From DAOSXA01 sp964526835 (GTDB lineage: Bacteria > Zixibacteria > MSB-5A5 > GN15 > FEB-12): a DNA stretch of 59,930 nucleotides. The position numbers were made by a program, and so were the translations under genes. Location: the NCBI GenBank assembly GCA_964526835.1, contig CAZGMK010000022.1, forward strand, positions 1 to 59,930. Direction: 5' to 3'. Of the stretch, positions 9,301 through 16,505 are shown in pieces (the first letter of the stretch is position 1; each line of letters begins with the position of its first letter). Under the pieces are notes generated by a model that made no database searches, was not told where the DNA came from, and worked only from the letters and a program-made list of their open reading frames with translations.

Positions 9301-10755
9301 CCGCTCTTCATGGAAACTGTGCGCGAGGCGGGGCTGAACCCCCATCTATTCGAGATGGCCAATATCAGGGACCAGTGTTCCTGGGTGCACGCCGATCAGC
9401 CGGAGCAGGCCAATGCCAAGGCCCGCGACCTTGTCCGTATGGCCGTTGCCCGGGCGGTTTACCTGGAGCCGTTGTTCGAGCACACCATACCGGTGACGCG
9501 TGCAGCCTTAGTGATCGGCGGTGGTGTGGCCGGTATGACTGCAGCCCTGAGTATCGCTGGGGAGGGATTTGAAGTGACCATCTTGGAACGAGAAGCACGC
9601 TTGGGAGGAACCTTGCGAAAAGTGAAACGTCTGGAGGACGGCGCGGAAACGGGTAGATTTCTGGGCGATTTGCAGAGACAGATTAGAAGTCATCCTGACG
9701 TGACTGTCTTGACAAACAGCTCGCTGGTGCAAACTCAAGGTCATATTGGCCATTTTATATCCCGAGTAGAAACGCCGGATGGCCCTCAGGATATCGAACA
9801 CGGAGTCACAATTGTAGCCTCCGGCGCCTCGGCCATCACGCCCTACGGCCTGTATGGTTATGGTGATGACGAACGGGTTCTTACCCAACTAGAGTTAGAG
9901 GAGAGGCTCGAGCGGAGCGGCCGACTCGAGGGTGTCAGGAGTCTGACCATGGTCCAGTGCGTGGGTTCACGCACCAAAGATAATCCGTCTTGCAGTCGCG
10001 TTTGCTGTACACAAGCGGTCAAGAACGCCCTCTGGATTAAGTCAGTCCATCCCGAGATCGAGATCACTGTTCTCTACCGTGACATCCGCACATACGGAAT
10101 GCGCGAACTTCATTACCGGGAGGCACGCAGACAGGGTGTGCTATTCGTACGTTTCGATGAGAAACATGAACCACAGGTCAGCTTCACTGACAACGGTGTC
10201 ATTGTCGATGTCCTGGAAACCGGGATAGGCCGCCAGCTACAACTCAGCAGCGACCTACTGGTACTCAGCAGCGGTGTTCGCCCGCACCGGCAGGCCCCGG
10301 AGCTGGCCCGCGCCCTCCGAGTTTCTCTGGGTCAGGATGGCTTCTTCTCCGAGGCCCACATAAAGCTGCGCCCGCTTGATTTCGCCGGCGAGGGAATCTT
10401 CCTCTGCGGCGCCGCCCAGGGACCCAAGCTCATTGACGAGACCATAACCCAGGCTCAAGGAGCTGCTTCGCGCGCTACCTCTGTTCTGGCCAGGCAAGAG
10501 CTTCAGGTCGCCGCCGAGTATTCAGTCGTCGATCAAGATCAATGCGCGGGTTGCCTGACCTGCGTGCGCGTCTGCCCATACGGTGTGCCTCGCGTTACTG
10601 AGAGTCGATCCGCCCACATCGAACCGGCGGCTTGTCAGGCCTGTGGAGTCTGTGCGGCTGCTTGTCCCCGCCGGGCTATTACGGTCAAGGGTTCGACGAA
10701 TCAGCAAATTATCGCCAAGCTGAATGCTATGACTGTCGAGACGGAGGCGCCATGA
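6331..10755 (+). CDS. hdrA: Giant HdrA: HdrA flavoprotein with inserted GltD-like NADPH oxidoreductase and a second HdrA module
   Basis: A 1474-residue flavin/iron-sulfur electron hub. Residues 1-125 are the HdrA start: FAD motif VVGGGIAGMEA (13-23), NDCAMC (57-62) and a ferredoxin CTACGDCAEACP (111-122). Residues ~155-590 are an insertion resembling the GltD family of NADPH-dependent oxidoreductases: N-terminal cysteines at 161/165 and CGHVCVHPCEDAC (~200-212), dinucleotide motif AIIGSGPAGL (~254), then VVIGGGNVAMDAARTVRR (~388). Residues ~618-640 hold CLNCGGCAECMQC, after which the interrupted HdrA fold resumes. From ~920 a second HdrA-like unit starts (CRCGTNIARVVDV), with a third FAD motif VIGGGVAGM at ~1060 and two C-terminal ferredoxins CAGCLTCVRVCP and CQACGVCAAACP (~1403-1442). 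It overlaps hdrB and mvhD. Electron bifurcation between NAD(P)H, methylene-THF and ferredoxin is inferred, not shown. Confidence 0.9.
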   Translation: MSEKTTSRGAVLVVGGGIAGMEASLELAHSGFKVYVVEEKDAVGGRMVQLDKTFPTNDCAMCTISPRLVGVGMHPNIEVLTRSLLVQLEGEAPAFTATVKQRARFVDVDRCTACGDCAEACPVDLPSRFNDGLGVRNAVRKLYPQAAPNAFGITKYGTPPCRMNCPAHVNVQGYVALIRQGKFEEALRLIREELPFPSICGHVCVHPCEDACRRHLTDEPVAIRALKRFASNIEETIPAPLPTPAPVRPDDRIAIIGSGPAGLTAAYYLALDGYNVTIFEAREMPGGMLATGIPEYRLPRRILKREIDTILSLGIELKTGVRYGTDITRGDLLEQGFRSIFLAPGMPAGASLALPGISSEGVHQAIDLLGKVAMGEPLPRMNNVVVIGGGNVAMDAARTVRRMPVQSVTVACLEADGEMPADDEEIRQARGEGIRFLTGWGPKSIADTGGRARQLHLRKCTAVFDEEGRFAPGFDESQTMNLSVDTVVVAIGQAHDPAMVMELNRDDGRTVLQADPVTLKTRFENVFAGGDAVSGPRSVIEAVAMGKRAAASIAAHLAGESLSPDWPHLAPEAEQDTRTERPSTRETEPERSPGERVRDFEEVTQPLTEGQARREAERCLNCGGCAECMQCQVACQAEAIMHRQCEQHTRLEVGAVILAPGGAVFDVARRGEYGHGRYKNVLSALQYERLVSSSGPTAGRLVLPDTDTQPHRIAWLQCVGSRDERLERHYCSAVCCLFATKQASLTRDHYPGVETTIFLQDMRAHGKGYEAYFRQAKERYGVNYQRTLVSSIEEIPGSGELSIKYMAEGKPQQETFDMVVLSGGIGPSKSMKDLAGTTGIKLDRYGFVSGSLMAPNVTDRQGIYAAGVITGPRDIPESITSALSAASLCKADLARARNTLVRQKQYPTQRDVSNEEPRIGVFICRCGTNIARVVDVPSLSAYAQQLPNVVHAEENLYTCSADTQQRIIAQIHEQRLNRVVVASCTPRTHQPLFMETVREAGLNPHLFEMANIRDQCSWVHADQPEQANAKARDLVRMAVARAVYLEPLFEHTIPVTRAALVIGGGVAGMTAALSIAGEGFEVTILEREARLGGTLRKVKRLEDGAETGRFLGDLQRQIRSHPDVTVLTNSSLVQTQGHIGHFISRVETPDGPQDIEHGVTIVASGASAITPYGLYGYGDDERVLTQLELEERLERSGRLEGVRSLTMVQCVGSRTKDNPSCSRVCCTQAVKNALWIKSVHPEIEITVLYRDIRTYGMRELHYREARRQGVLFVRFDEKHEPQVSFTDNGVIVDVLETGIGRQLQLSSDLLVLSSGVRPHRQAPELARALRVSLGQDGFFSEAHIKLRPLDFAGEGIFLCGAAQGPKLIDETITQAQGAASRATSVLARQELQVAAEYSVVDQDQCAGCLTCVRVCPYGVPRVTESRSAHIEPAACQACGVCAAACPRRAITVKGSTNQQIIAKLNAMTVETEAP

Positions 10756-11207
10756 GTCGTTTTGAACCTACTGTTATTGCTTTCGCCTGCACCTATTGCG
10801 CCTATACTGCGGCCGACCTGGCCGGTTCTCTCCGTCTTTCCTATCCGGCCAACGTTCGCATTGTCAAGCTCACCTGTTCAGGGCGCGTCGAGCCCATTCA
10901 TATTCTCAAGGCTTTTGAGGCCGGTGCTGATGGTGTCTTTGTGGCGGGATGTCAACCCGGCGACTGCCATTTCCTGGAAGGTAATATCAGGGGCAAGAAA
11001 TGGGTGACCTACACGAAGAAACTGCTGGCCGAAGTCGGCCTGGAGCCGAAACGCCTTGAGTACTTCCACGTGGCAGCCTCCGAAGCTCAAGAATGGGTTG
11101 CGGCGGTCGAGGAAATGACCCGTCGTGCGCTCGAACTGGGCCCCAATCCTCTCCGAGCTGCAAGGCAGGCGGACAATCATCTCGCTATCGAGCAGGAGAA
11201 CTTATGA
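10752..11207 (+). CDS. mvhD: MvhD/FrhD-like electron-transfer subunit
   Basis: A 151-residue protein starting at ATG 10752, overlapping the hdrA stop by four bases (ATGA). Motifs FACTYCAY (about 11-18), TCSGRV (42-47) and GCQPGDCHFL (about 67-76) are those of the methyl-viologen hydrogenase delta subunit, which binds a [2Fe-2S] cluster and passes electrons to HdrA. No hydrogenase genes are nearby, so its donor is more likely MetFV or the fused pyridine-nucleotide domain. All motif positions are Cys; no Sec is used here, unlike in some archaeal relatives. It overlaps metV by ATGA. Confidence 0.9.
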   Translation: MSRFEPTVIAFACTYCAYTAADLAGSLRLSYPANVRIVKLTCSGRVEPIHILKAFEAGADGVFVAGCQPGDCHFLEGNIRGKKWVTYTKKLLAEVGLEPKRLEYFHVAASEAQEWVAAVEEMTRRALELGPNPLRAARQADNHLAIEQENL

Positions 11208-11875
11208 TAGTAGCTGAACGCAAACCCATTGAGGAAATCCTCAGCGATATCGAGAACGCTCGTCGCATCGTGGTGGCGGGATGTGGTACCTGTGTGGCCG
11301 TGTGCTGGGCCGGTGGCGAAAAAGAGGTGGAACTGCTCGCCACTGAATTGCGGATGTCATCGAGGTTGAAGGGCGACGCCGGGCTTGACTGCATCGAGAC
11401 CACGGTGCAGCGTCAATGCGACCCGGAGTTTATCGAACCGCTGGGAGATGTAACCCGGGACGCCGATGTTGTTGTTTCGATGGCCTGTGGGGCGGGGGTG
11501 CAATTCGTCGCGCGCCGTTTCCCCGACAAGGTAGTAGTGCCGGCCCTCAATACGAGCTGTATCGGGGTCAATCCGGAACCCGGTTACTGGACCGAGTATT
11601 GCCGGGCATGCGGCCAATGTGTCCTGAGCCGCACCGGCGGCATCTGTCCCGTAGCTCGCTGCTCCAAAGGCATTCTCAACGGGCCCTGCGGGGGGTCCGT
11701 GGATGGTCACTGCGAAATCAACCGCGAGGTTGAATGCGCCTGGCAACTCATCTACGATCGCCTGAAACGACAAGACCGTCTGCATATGATATCGGACGTC
11801 TTCGAACCATGTGACTGGAAAGCCGGCCCGTCGGGAGGACCGCGATCGGTCACTCGGGAGGAGCCGAAGAAGTGA
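11204..11875 (+). CDS. metV: MetV: zinc/iron-sulfur partner of methylene-THF reductase
   Basis: A 223-residue protein of the methylenetetrahydrofolate-reductase C-terminal family. The start is ATG 11204 overlapping the mvhD stop; an upstream in-frame start would run into mvhD. Conserved features include AGCGTCVAVCWAGGE (about 26-40), SMACGAGVQ (about 93-101) and a Cys-rich tail CRACGQCVLSRTGGICPVARC (~132-152) followed by the NGPCGG signature of the family. In Moorella thermoacetica MetV binds MetF and links it to HdrABC-MvhD. The gene sits exactly between mvhD and metF with overlaps on both sides, matching that complex. Confidence 0.88.
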   Translation: MIVAERKPIEEILSDIENARRIVVAGCGTCVAVCWAGGEKEVELLATELRMSSRLKGDAGLDCIETTVQRQCDPEFIEPLGDVTRDADVVVSMACGAGVQFVARRFPDKVVVPALNTSCIGVNPEPGYWTEYCRACGQCVLSRTGGICPVARCSKGILNGPCGGSVDGHCEINREVECAWQLIYDRLKRQDRLHMISDVFEPCDWKAGPSGGPRSVTREEPKK

Positions 11876-12810
11876 ACGCCACAAGCCGACTACAGCAAAG
11901 CCTCTCCTCGGGCACTTTCACGGTCACGGCCGAGCTTGGGCCTCCGCGCGGCACCGACGTCGGAGTTATCCGAAAGAAGGCGGCTCACCTGAAAGACTGC
12001 GTTGATGCCGTCAACGTTACGGACAACCAGACATCAATCGTGCGCATGTCCTCGCTGGCCGTGAGCCGTCTCTTGCTGGAGCAGGGGATCGAGCCGGTTA
12101 TGCAAATGGTCTGCCGTGATCGAAACCGCATTGCCATGCAGAGCGATATCCTGGGCGCCTGCGCCCTGGGCATTCGCAACCTGTTGTGCTTGACCGGCGA
12201 CCATCAGTGTTTTGGGAACCAGCCTGGCGCCAAGAACGTGTTCGACCTGGACTCCCTGCAGTTGCTCTACGCCGCCCGGATGATGCGGGACCAGGGGACT
12301 CTCCTGGGCGGTGACAAGATCGAAGGAGAGGCGCCCCTCCATTTGGGGGCAGCCTGCAATCCCTTCGCCGATCCCTTCGAATTCAGGGTCGTGCGTCTGA
12401 AGAAGAAGATAGCCGCCGGGGCCGATTTCATCCAGACCCAGTGTGTCTTCAACATCGATAAGTTCAAGCGTTTCATCCATATGGCGCGCGAAGAAGGTTT
12501 GCTGGAGAAGATCCGCATTCTCGCCGGAGTGATTCCCTTGAAGTCTCTGGGTATGGCTCGATTCATGGCGAAGAGCGTGGCCGGGGTCGATATTCCCGCC
12601 GGCATGATCAAGCGTATCCGGTCCAAACCGAAAGAAGAACGTGCCCAGGAAGGAATCGATATGTGTGTCGAACAGATTCAGCAACTCCGCGAGATTCCGG
12701 GTATCCATGGGATCCATCTCATGGCGATCGAGTGGGAAGACAAGGTGCCTGCCATACTGAAGGAGGCGGGTTTGCTGCCCCGGCCGCGCGCTTACCAGGC
12801 GGTTTCGTGA
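11872..12810 (+). CDS. metF: Methylenetetrahydrofolate reductase MetF
   Basis: A 312-residue TIM-barrel flavoprotein starting with GTG at 11872 inside the metV stop (GTGA overlap). N-terminal FTVTAELGPPRGTD carries the catalytic Glu of the family. VNVTDNQTS, NLLCLTGDH and FIQTQCVFN (about 186-194) match folate/FAD-binding strands. It interconverts methyl-THF and methylene-THF. Next to a corrinoid methyltransferase set, the likely direction here is oxidation of methyl-THF, though the enzyme is reversible. A gap of 84 bp follows before the corrinoid protein gene. Confidence 0.92.
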   Translation: MNATSRLQQSLSSGTFTVTAELGPPRGTDVGVIRKKAAHLKDCVDAVNVTDNQTSIVRMSSLAVSRLLLEQGIEPVMQMVCRDRNRIAMQSDILGACALGIRNLLCLTGDHQCFGNQPGAKNVFDLDSLQLLYAARMMRDQGTLLGGDKIEGEAPLHLGAACNPFADPFEFRVVRLKKKIAAGADFIQTQCVFNIDKFKRFIHMAREEGLLEKIRILAGVIPLKSLGMARFMAKSVAGVDIPAGMIKRIRSKPKEERAQEGIDMCVEQIQQLREIPGIHGIHLMAIEWEDKVPAILKEAGLLPRPRAYQAVS

Positions 12811-12894
12811 AGGGCGATGTCGACGTCTACAGCGAGCGGAATGGAAGAGCGGACGAAAGAAACAACAAACTACAGATAAGGAAAGGAAAGAACA

Positions 12895-13536
12895 GTGAGT
12901 GACAACTACGAAAAGATGTCAGAGGCCCTTATCAAAGGGAATGCCGACGAGGTAGCGAGGTTCACGCGCGAGGCTCTCGATGCCGGTCATGATCCCTGGG
13001 ATATCCTCGACCACGGGCTTCTGGCCGGTATGGATGTCGTGGGCAAGCGCTTCAAGGCCAGGAAGATGTTCATCCCCGAGGTGCTGCGTTGCGCCAAGGC
13101 TATGAGTGAATCAATGGTGCTGTTACGACCGCTTCTTTCCGAGAGTAAGACGCGCAGCAGCTACAAGATGGTAATTGGTACCGTCAAGGGCGACCTGCAT
13201 GACATCGGCAAGAACCTGGTGGCTATGTCATTCGAGGGCGCCGGATTCGAGGTTATCAATCTGGGCATTGATCTTCCTGCTGAGACTTTCGTAGAAGCGG
13301 TCAAGGAACACCAGCCGGATATCCTGGGCATATCGGCGTTGCTCACAACAACAATGCCACAGATGAAGGTGGTTATCGAAGAACTGAAAAAGGCCAACCT
13401 GCGCGAAAACGTAAAGGTCATTGTCGGAGGCGCCCCGGTGACAGCCGAGTACGCCAAAAAGATCGGCGCCGACGTTTACGGAGCCAACATGGCTACCGCC
13501 GTGGAAGAGGGTAAGAGCTGCCTGGGTATCGCATGA
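12895..13536 (+). CDS. Methylamine/betaine-type corrinoid protein
   Basis: A protein of 213 residues with GTG start at 12895, preceded by an AAGGAAAGGAA purine tract. The N-terminal half (1-85) is the four-helix B12-binding cap with LLAGMDVVGKRFKARKMFIPEVL. The C-terminal half has the cobalamin His motif DLHDIGKN (about 102-109) and GGAPVT (about 181-186). It carries the methyl group as methyl-Co(III) between the MttB-family enzymes and the methyl-THF methyltransferase. It is the only corrinoid protein in the cluster, so both downstream MttB paralogues probably share it. The closest named relatives are MtgC, MttC and MtbC. Confidence 0.92.
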   Translation: MSDNYEKMSEALIKGNADEVARFTREALDAGHDPWDILDHGLLAGMDVVGKRFKARKMFIPEVLRCAKAMSESMVLLRPLLSESKTRSSYKMVIGTVKGDLHDIGKNLVAMSFEGAGFEVINLGIDLPAETFVEAVKEHQPDILGISALLTTTMPQMKVVIEELKKANLRENVKVIVGGAPVTAEYAKKIGADVYGANMATAVEEGKSCLGIA

Positions 13537-13547
13537 AGGAGCTGTCC

Positions 13548-15008
13548 ATGAAACAATTCAAGGCGAATCAGACTGCTTTTGCTACTCCCCATTTCAGGGT
13601 GCTCAGTGATGACCAGATCGAACTCATCTACGAGGCGGCCCTGGATGTTCTCATGCAGACCGGCGGCGAATTCTACAGCGAGGACGCCCTCGACCTTTTC
13701 AAGAAGAGTGAAGCTGTCGTCAGCGACGGCAACCGGGTACGCGTGCCCCCCGGACTGGTGAAGCGCGCCCTCAACAGTACCCCTGACAAGATCAATGTCT
13801 CCGGGCGCACGGGTGAGCACATCATCAAGCTGCAGAAAAACGAAGTCTGCTTCGGCACCGGATCGGATCAGCCTTTTGCCCTGGATAGACAGTCCGGGGA
13901 GCTGCGACGCTGCACCTACCAGGATGTCTTCGACTCGGCGCGATTGGTCGACTGCCTGCCCAATTACCACTTCCACATGTCTCACGGGCTCGTAAGCGAT
14001 GTCCCTAATCCCAAGACTTATGATCGCCACCAGTTTATGGCGATGATCAAAGGGTGTACCAAGCCCCTGATCGTGACCTGCGTGGACCGCGACGGTCTGG
14101 AAGATATCTGGCGCATGGCGAGTATGATCCGTGGCGGAGCCGATGAACTCAGGATCGATCCGCTGTTCATTCTCTACATTGAGCCCATCTCTCCGTTACG
14201 AAACGGCAAGGATGCGGTCCAGAAGCTCCTCTTCGCCGTCGAAAAGGGGATTCCGATTGTCTATACACCCTGCCCGAGCTCCGGAGCCACCGCCCCGGCG
14301 ACGATGGCGGGTATGTTGGTCCAGAGCGTCGCCGAGGTGCTCCTGGCAGTCGTGTTGTGCTATCTCAAGAAACCGGGAACGCCTCTAGTTATGGGCGGTG
14401 TCACCACGATTATGGACATGCTGACATCCACCTACTCGTACGGCGCCCCGGAACTGGCGCTGACCTCGGTGGCCAACACCGATATCTCCAAGTGGCTGGG
14501 CTTGCCAATGTTCTCAACTGGCGGCTGCACCGATGCGAAGGTCCTCGATGAGCAGGCCGCTATCGAATTCACGACCAGTCTTTACTACGCGTTCTTGTCT
14601 GGTGCAAACCTGATCCACGATGTGGGTTATCTGGATAGCGGCAAGGTCATGTCCCTCGATAGCCTGGTGCTCAACGATGAGATCATCGGCATGGTCAGCC
14701 AGTTCGGTGTCGGCATCTCCACAGATGACAAGCACCTGGGGCTGGATGTCATCAGCGAGGTGGGGCCCGGCGGCGAATTCGTCACCCACGAGCATACCTT
14801 CGAGCACTGGCGCGAATGGTACATGCCCAATCTTCAGGATCGGTCCGACTGGGAAACCTGGAATCTCGAGGGGAAGAAAACCCTCAATGATCGACTCTAC
14901 GAGGAAACCACACGATTACTGAAGGAACACCAGCCGGCGCCCATGGATGAAGACCTTCTGGCAGCCTTAGAGCAAGTAATCAAGAAGGCGGAAGAGAAGA
15001 ACTCCTGA
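13548..15008 (+). CDS. MttB-family (non-pyrrolysine) quaternary amine:corrinoid methyltransferase, paralogue 1
   Basis: A 486-residue TIM-barrel enzyme. An in-frame ATG exists at 13533, but ATG 13548 is preferred because AAGGAG lies 7 bp before it. The family region YGAPELALTS is followed by STGGCTDAKVLDEQA (about 323-337), the area where pyrrolysine sits in trimethylamine methyltransferase MttB. Here the frame is open throughout with no amber codon, as in MtgB (glycine betaine), MtpB (proline betaine) and MtcB (carnitine). The C-terminal GPGGEFVTHEHTFEHWR is also typical. Adjacent corrinoid, activator and methyl-THF enzymes support demethylation of a quaternary amine; the substrate is not decidable from sequence. 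Confidence 0.9.
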   Translation: MKQFKANQTAFATPHFRVLSDDQIELIYEAALDVLMQTGGEFYSEDALDLFKKSEAVVSDGNRVRVPPGLVKRALNSTPDKINVSGRTGEHIIKLQKNEVCFGTGSDQPFALDRQSGELRRCTYQDVFDSARLVDCLPNYHFHMSHGLVSDVPNPKTYDRHQFMAMIKGCTKPLIVTCVDRDGLEDIWRMASMIRGGADELRIDPLFILYIEPISPLRNGKDAVQKLLFAVEKGIPIVYTPCPSSGATAPATMAGMLVQSVAEVLLAVVLCYLKKPGTPLVMGGVTTIMDMLTSTYSYGAPELALTSVANTDISKWLGLPMFSTGGCTDAKVLDEQAAIEFTTSLYYAFLSGANLIHDVGYLDSGKVMSLDSLVLNDEIIGMVSQFGVGISTDDKHLGLDVISEVGPGGEFVTHEHTFEHWREWYMPNLQDRSDWETWNLEGKKTLNDRLYEETTRLLKEHQPAPMDEDLLAALEQVIKKAEEKNS

Positions 15009-15019
15009 AGGAGCGTACT

Positions 15020-16483
15020 ATGACCCGTGTCAATTTGACCCTCAATAATACCCTCAGGTACTCGATGCTCTCCGACGACCAGAAGGAGACCGTCTTCAAC
15101 GGTATGTCGAAGACCCTTGGTGATACCGGAGCCAATGTACATCATGAAGAGGCCCGGGAACTCCTCAAGAAGCACGGTTGCCTGGTCGAGGGACTGCGGG
15201 TGCGCATCCCCCCGCACAAGGTACAGGAAGCCCTGTCCACGCTTCCTCCCACCACTACCCTGTTTAGCTGGGAGGGCGAGGAGATGTGCTATGTCGAGAA
15301 GAACCGCACCTACTTCGGGCCCGGCCCGACACCACCGAACTTCATCGATACCGAGACCCTGGAACGGCGCCCCTACCTGCGAAAGGATGCGTCCCTTGTC
15401 GCTCGGGTTTGCGACGCCCTGCCGAATATCGGCTACGTGCAGTCGCTCGGTTCCATCAGCGACGTGACCAACGGCCTGGCCGATGTCTACGAGTTCGCTG
15501 ACATGATCCAGAACACGACCAAGATCGTCATGAACTGGTCCTTCAACCGGGCTAATGTCCGCGATTTGCACCGTATCGGCATCGCTATGGCGGGTGGAGA
15601 GGAACAGTTCAGGAAGTACCCTAACTTCATCTACTACGGCGAACCTACTTCCCCGCTGGTAAGCACCTTCGATGCCGTCGACAAGCTCATGTATTGCGCC
15701 AAGCATCGTATCCCCCAGGTATACAGTCCCTGTTCCATTGGCGGCGCCACTGTACCGGCCAGCCACGCAGGCCAACTCGTTGTCGCCCTGGCCGAGTCGA
15801 TGGTAGGCGTTGTAGTGGCTCAACTCATGAGCCCCGGTACCTGCGTCATTGTGGGGGGCGTCCAGTCGGTACTGGATATGAGTCGCGGTATATATTCGTA
15901 TGGAGCACCGGAGTTGAGCATCCTCAGCGCGGCGCTGACCGAAATGTGCCAATACTGCGGACTGCCGATGTATTCGACCTCCGGGTGCACCGATACGAAA
16001 GCGATGGACACTCAGTCGGGGATGGAGGCGGCGCTGTCCATTCATGCAGCGGCCCTGAGCGGCGCCAATTTCATTCACGATAACGGTTATACCGAGTCGG
16101 GGATCACCGGTGACATCTTCCAGACAGTTCTGGATGACGAATGCATCGGTATGGCCTTCCGGATCGGAGAGGGCATTCTCGTCAATGAAGAAACCCTGGC
16201 CGTCGATGTCATCAAAGACGTCGGGCCCGGCGGGAACTACCTCAGCCACGAGCACACCTACGACTGGTTCCGGAGCGAACACTGGCAGCCGACCCTGATG
16301 GACCGCAACAGCCATGAACAGTGGAAAGTGTCGGGGGAGAAGACGATGAAGGACCGTATCATCTACAAGACCCGCGAACTCATCCGAGACTACGAGGGAC
16401 CCGCTGAGCGCGTACCCAAAGAAGCACAGAAACAGATTGCACGCATCCTGGAGGAAGCCGAATCGCGCATAAGCAAGCAATAG
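15020..16483 (+). CDS. MttB-family (non-pyrrolysine) methyltransferase, paralogue 2
   Basis: A protein of 487 residues, 11 bp after paralogue 1, with GAAGGAG before ATG 15020. It shares the same fold and landmarks (YGAPELSILS, STSGCTDTKAMDTQS, GPGGNYLSHEHTYDWFR), but many barrel residues differ, and the paralogues diverge strongly over the first 150 residues. No amber codon interrupts it; its own stop is TAG after SKQ. Two unlike MttB enzymes with one corrinoid protein could mean two substrates, or a heteromer. A long open frame on the opposite strand (14897-16570) is a codon-bias shadow. Confidence 0.9.
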   Translation: MTRVNLTLNNTLRYSMLSDDQKETVFNGMSKTLGDTGANVHHEEARELLKKHGCLVEGLRVRIPPHKVQEALSTLPPTTTLFSWEGEEMCYVEKNRTYFGPGPTPPNFIDTETLERRPYLRKDASLVARVCDALPNIGYVQSLGSISDVTNGLADVYEFADMIQNTTKIVMNWSFNRANVRDLHRIGIAMAGGEEQFRKYPNFIYYGEPTSPLVSTFDAVDKLMYCAKHRIPQVYSPCSIGGATVPASHAGQLVVALAESMVGVVVAQLMSPGTCVIVGGVQSVLDMSRGIYSYGAPELSILSAALTEMCQYCGLPMYSTSGCTDTKAMDTQSGMEAALSIHAAALSGANFIHDNGYTESGITGDIFQTVLDDECIGMAFRIGEGILVNEETLAVDVIKDVGPGGNYLSHEHTYDWFRSEHWQPTLMDRNSHEQWKVSGEKTMKDRIIYKTRELIRDYEGPAERVPKEAQKQIARILEEAESRISKQ

Positions 16484-16505
16484 CAAAGACCAACCGGGAC
16501 ACAAC

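Noticed and set aside
10632..10751. Extended N-terminus for MvhD
   Set aside because: It would run about 40 codons back into hdrA; the ATGA overlap at 10752 gives the normal family start.
13533..16483. Pyrrolysine (UAG) read-through in the MttB homologues
   Set aside because: Both frames are open across the site where pyrrolysine lies in true MttB; there is no in-frame amber codon to read through.
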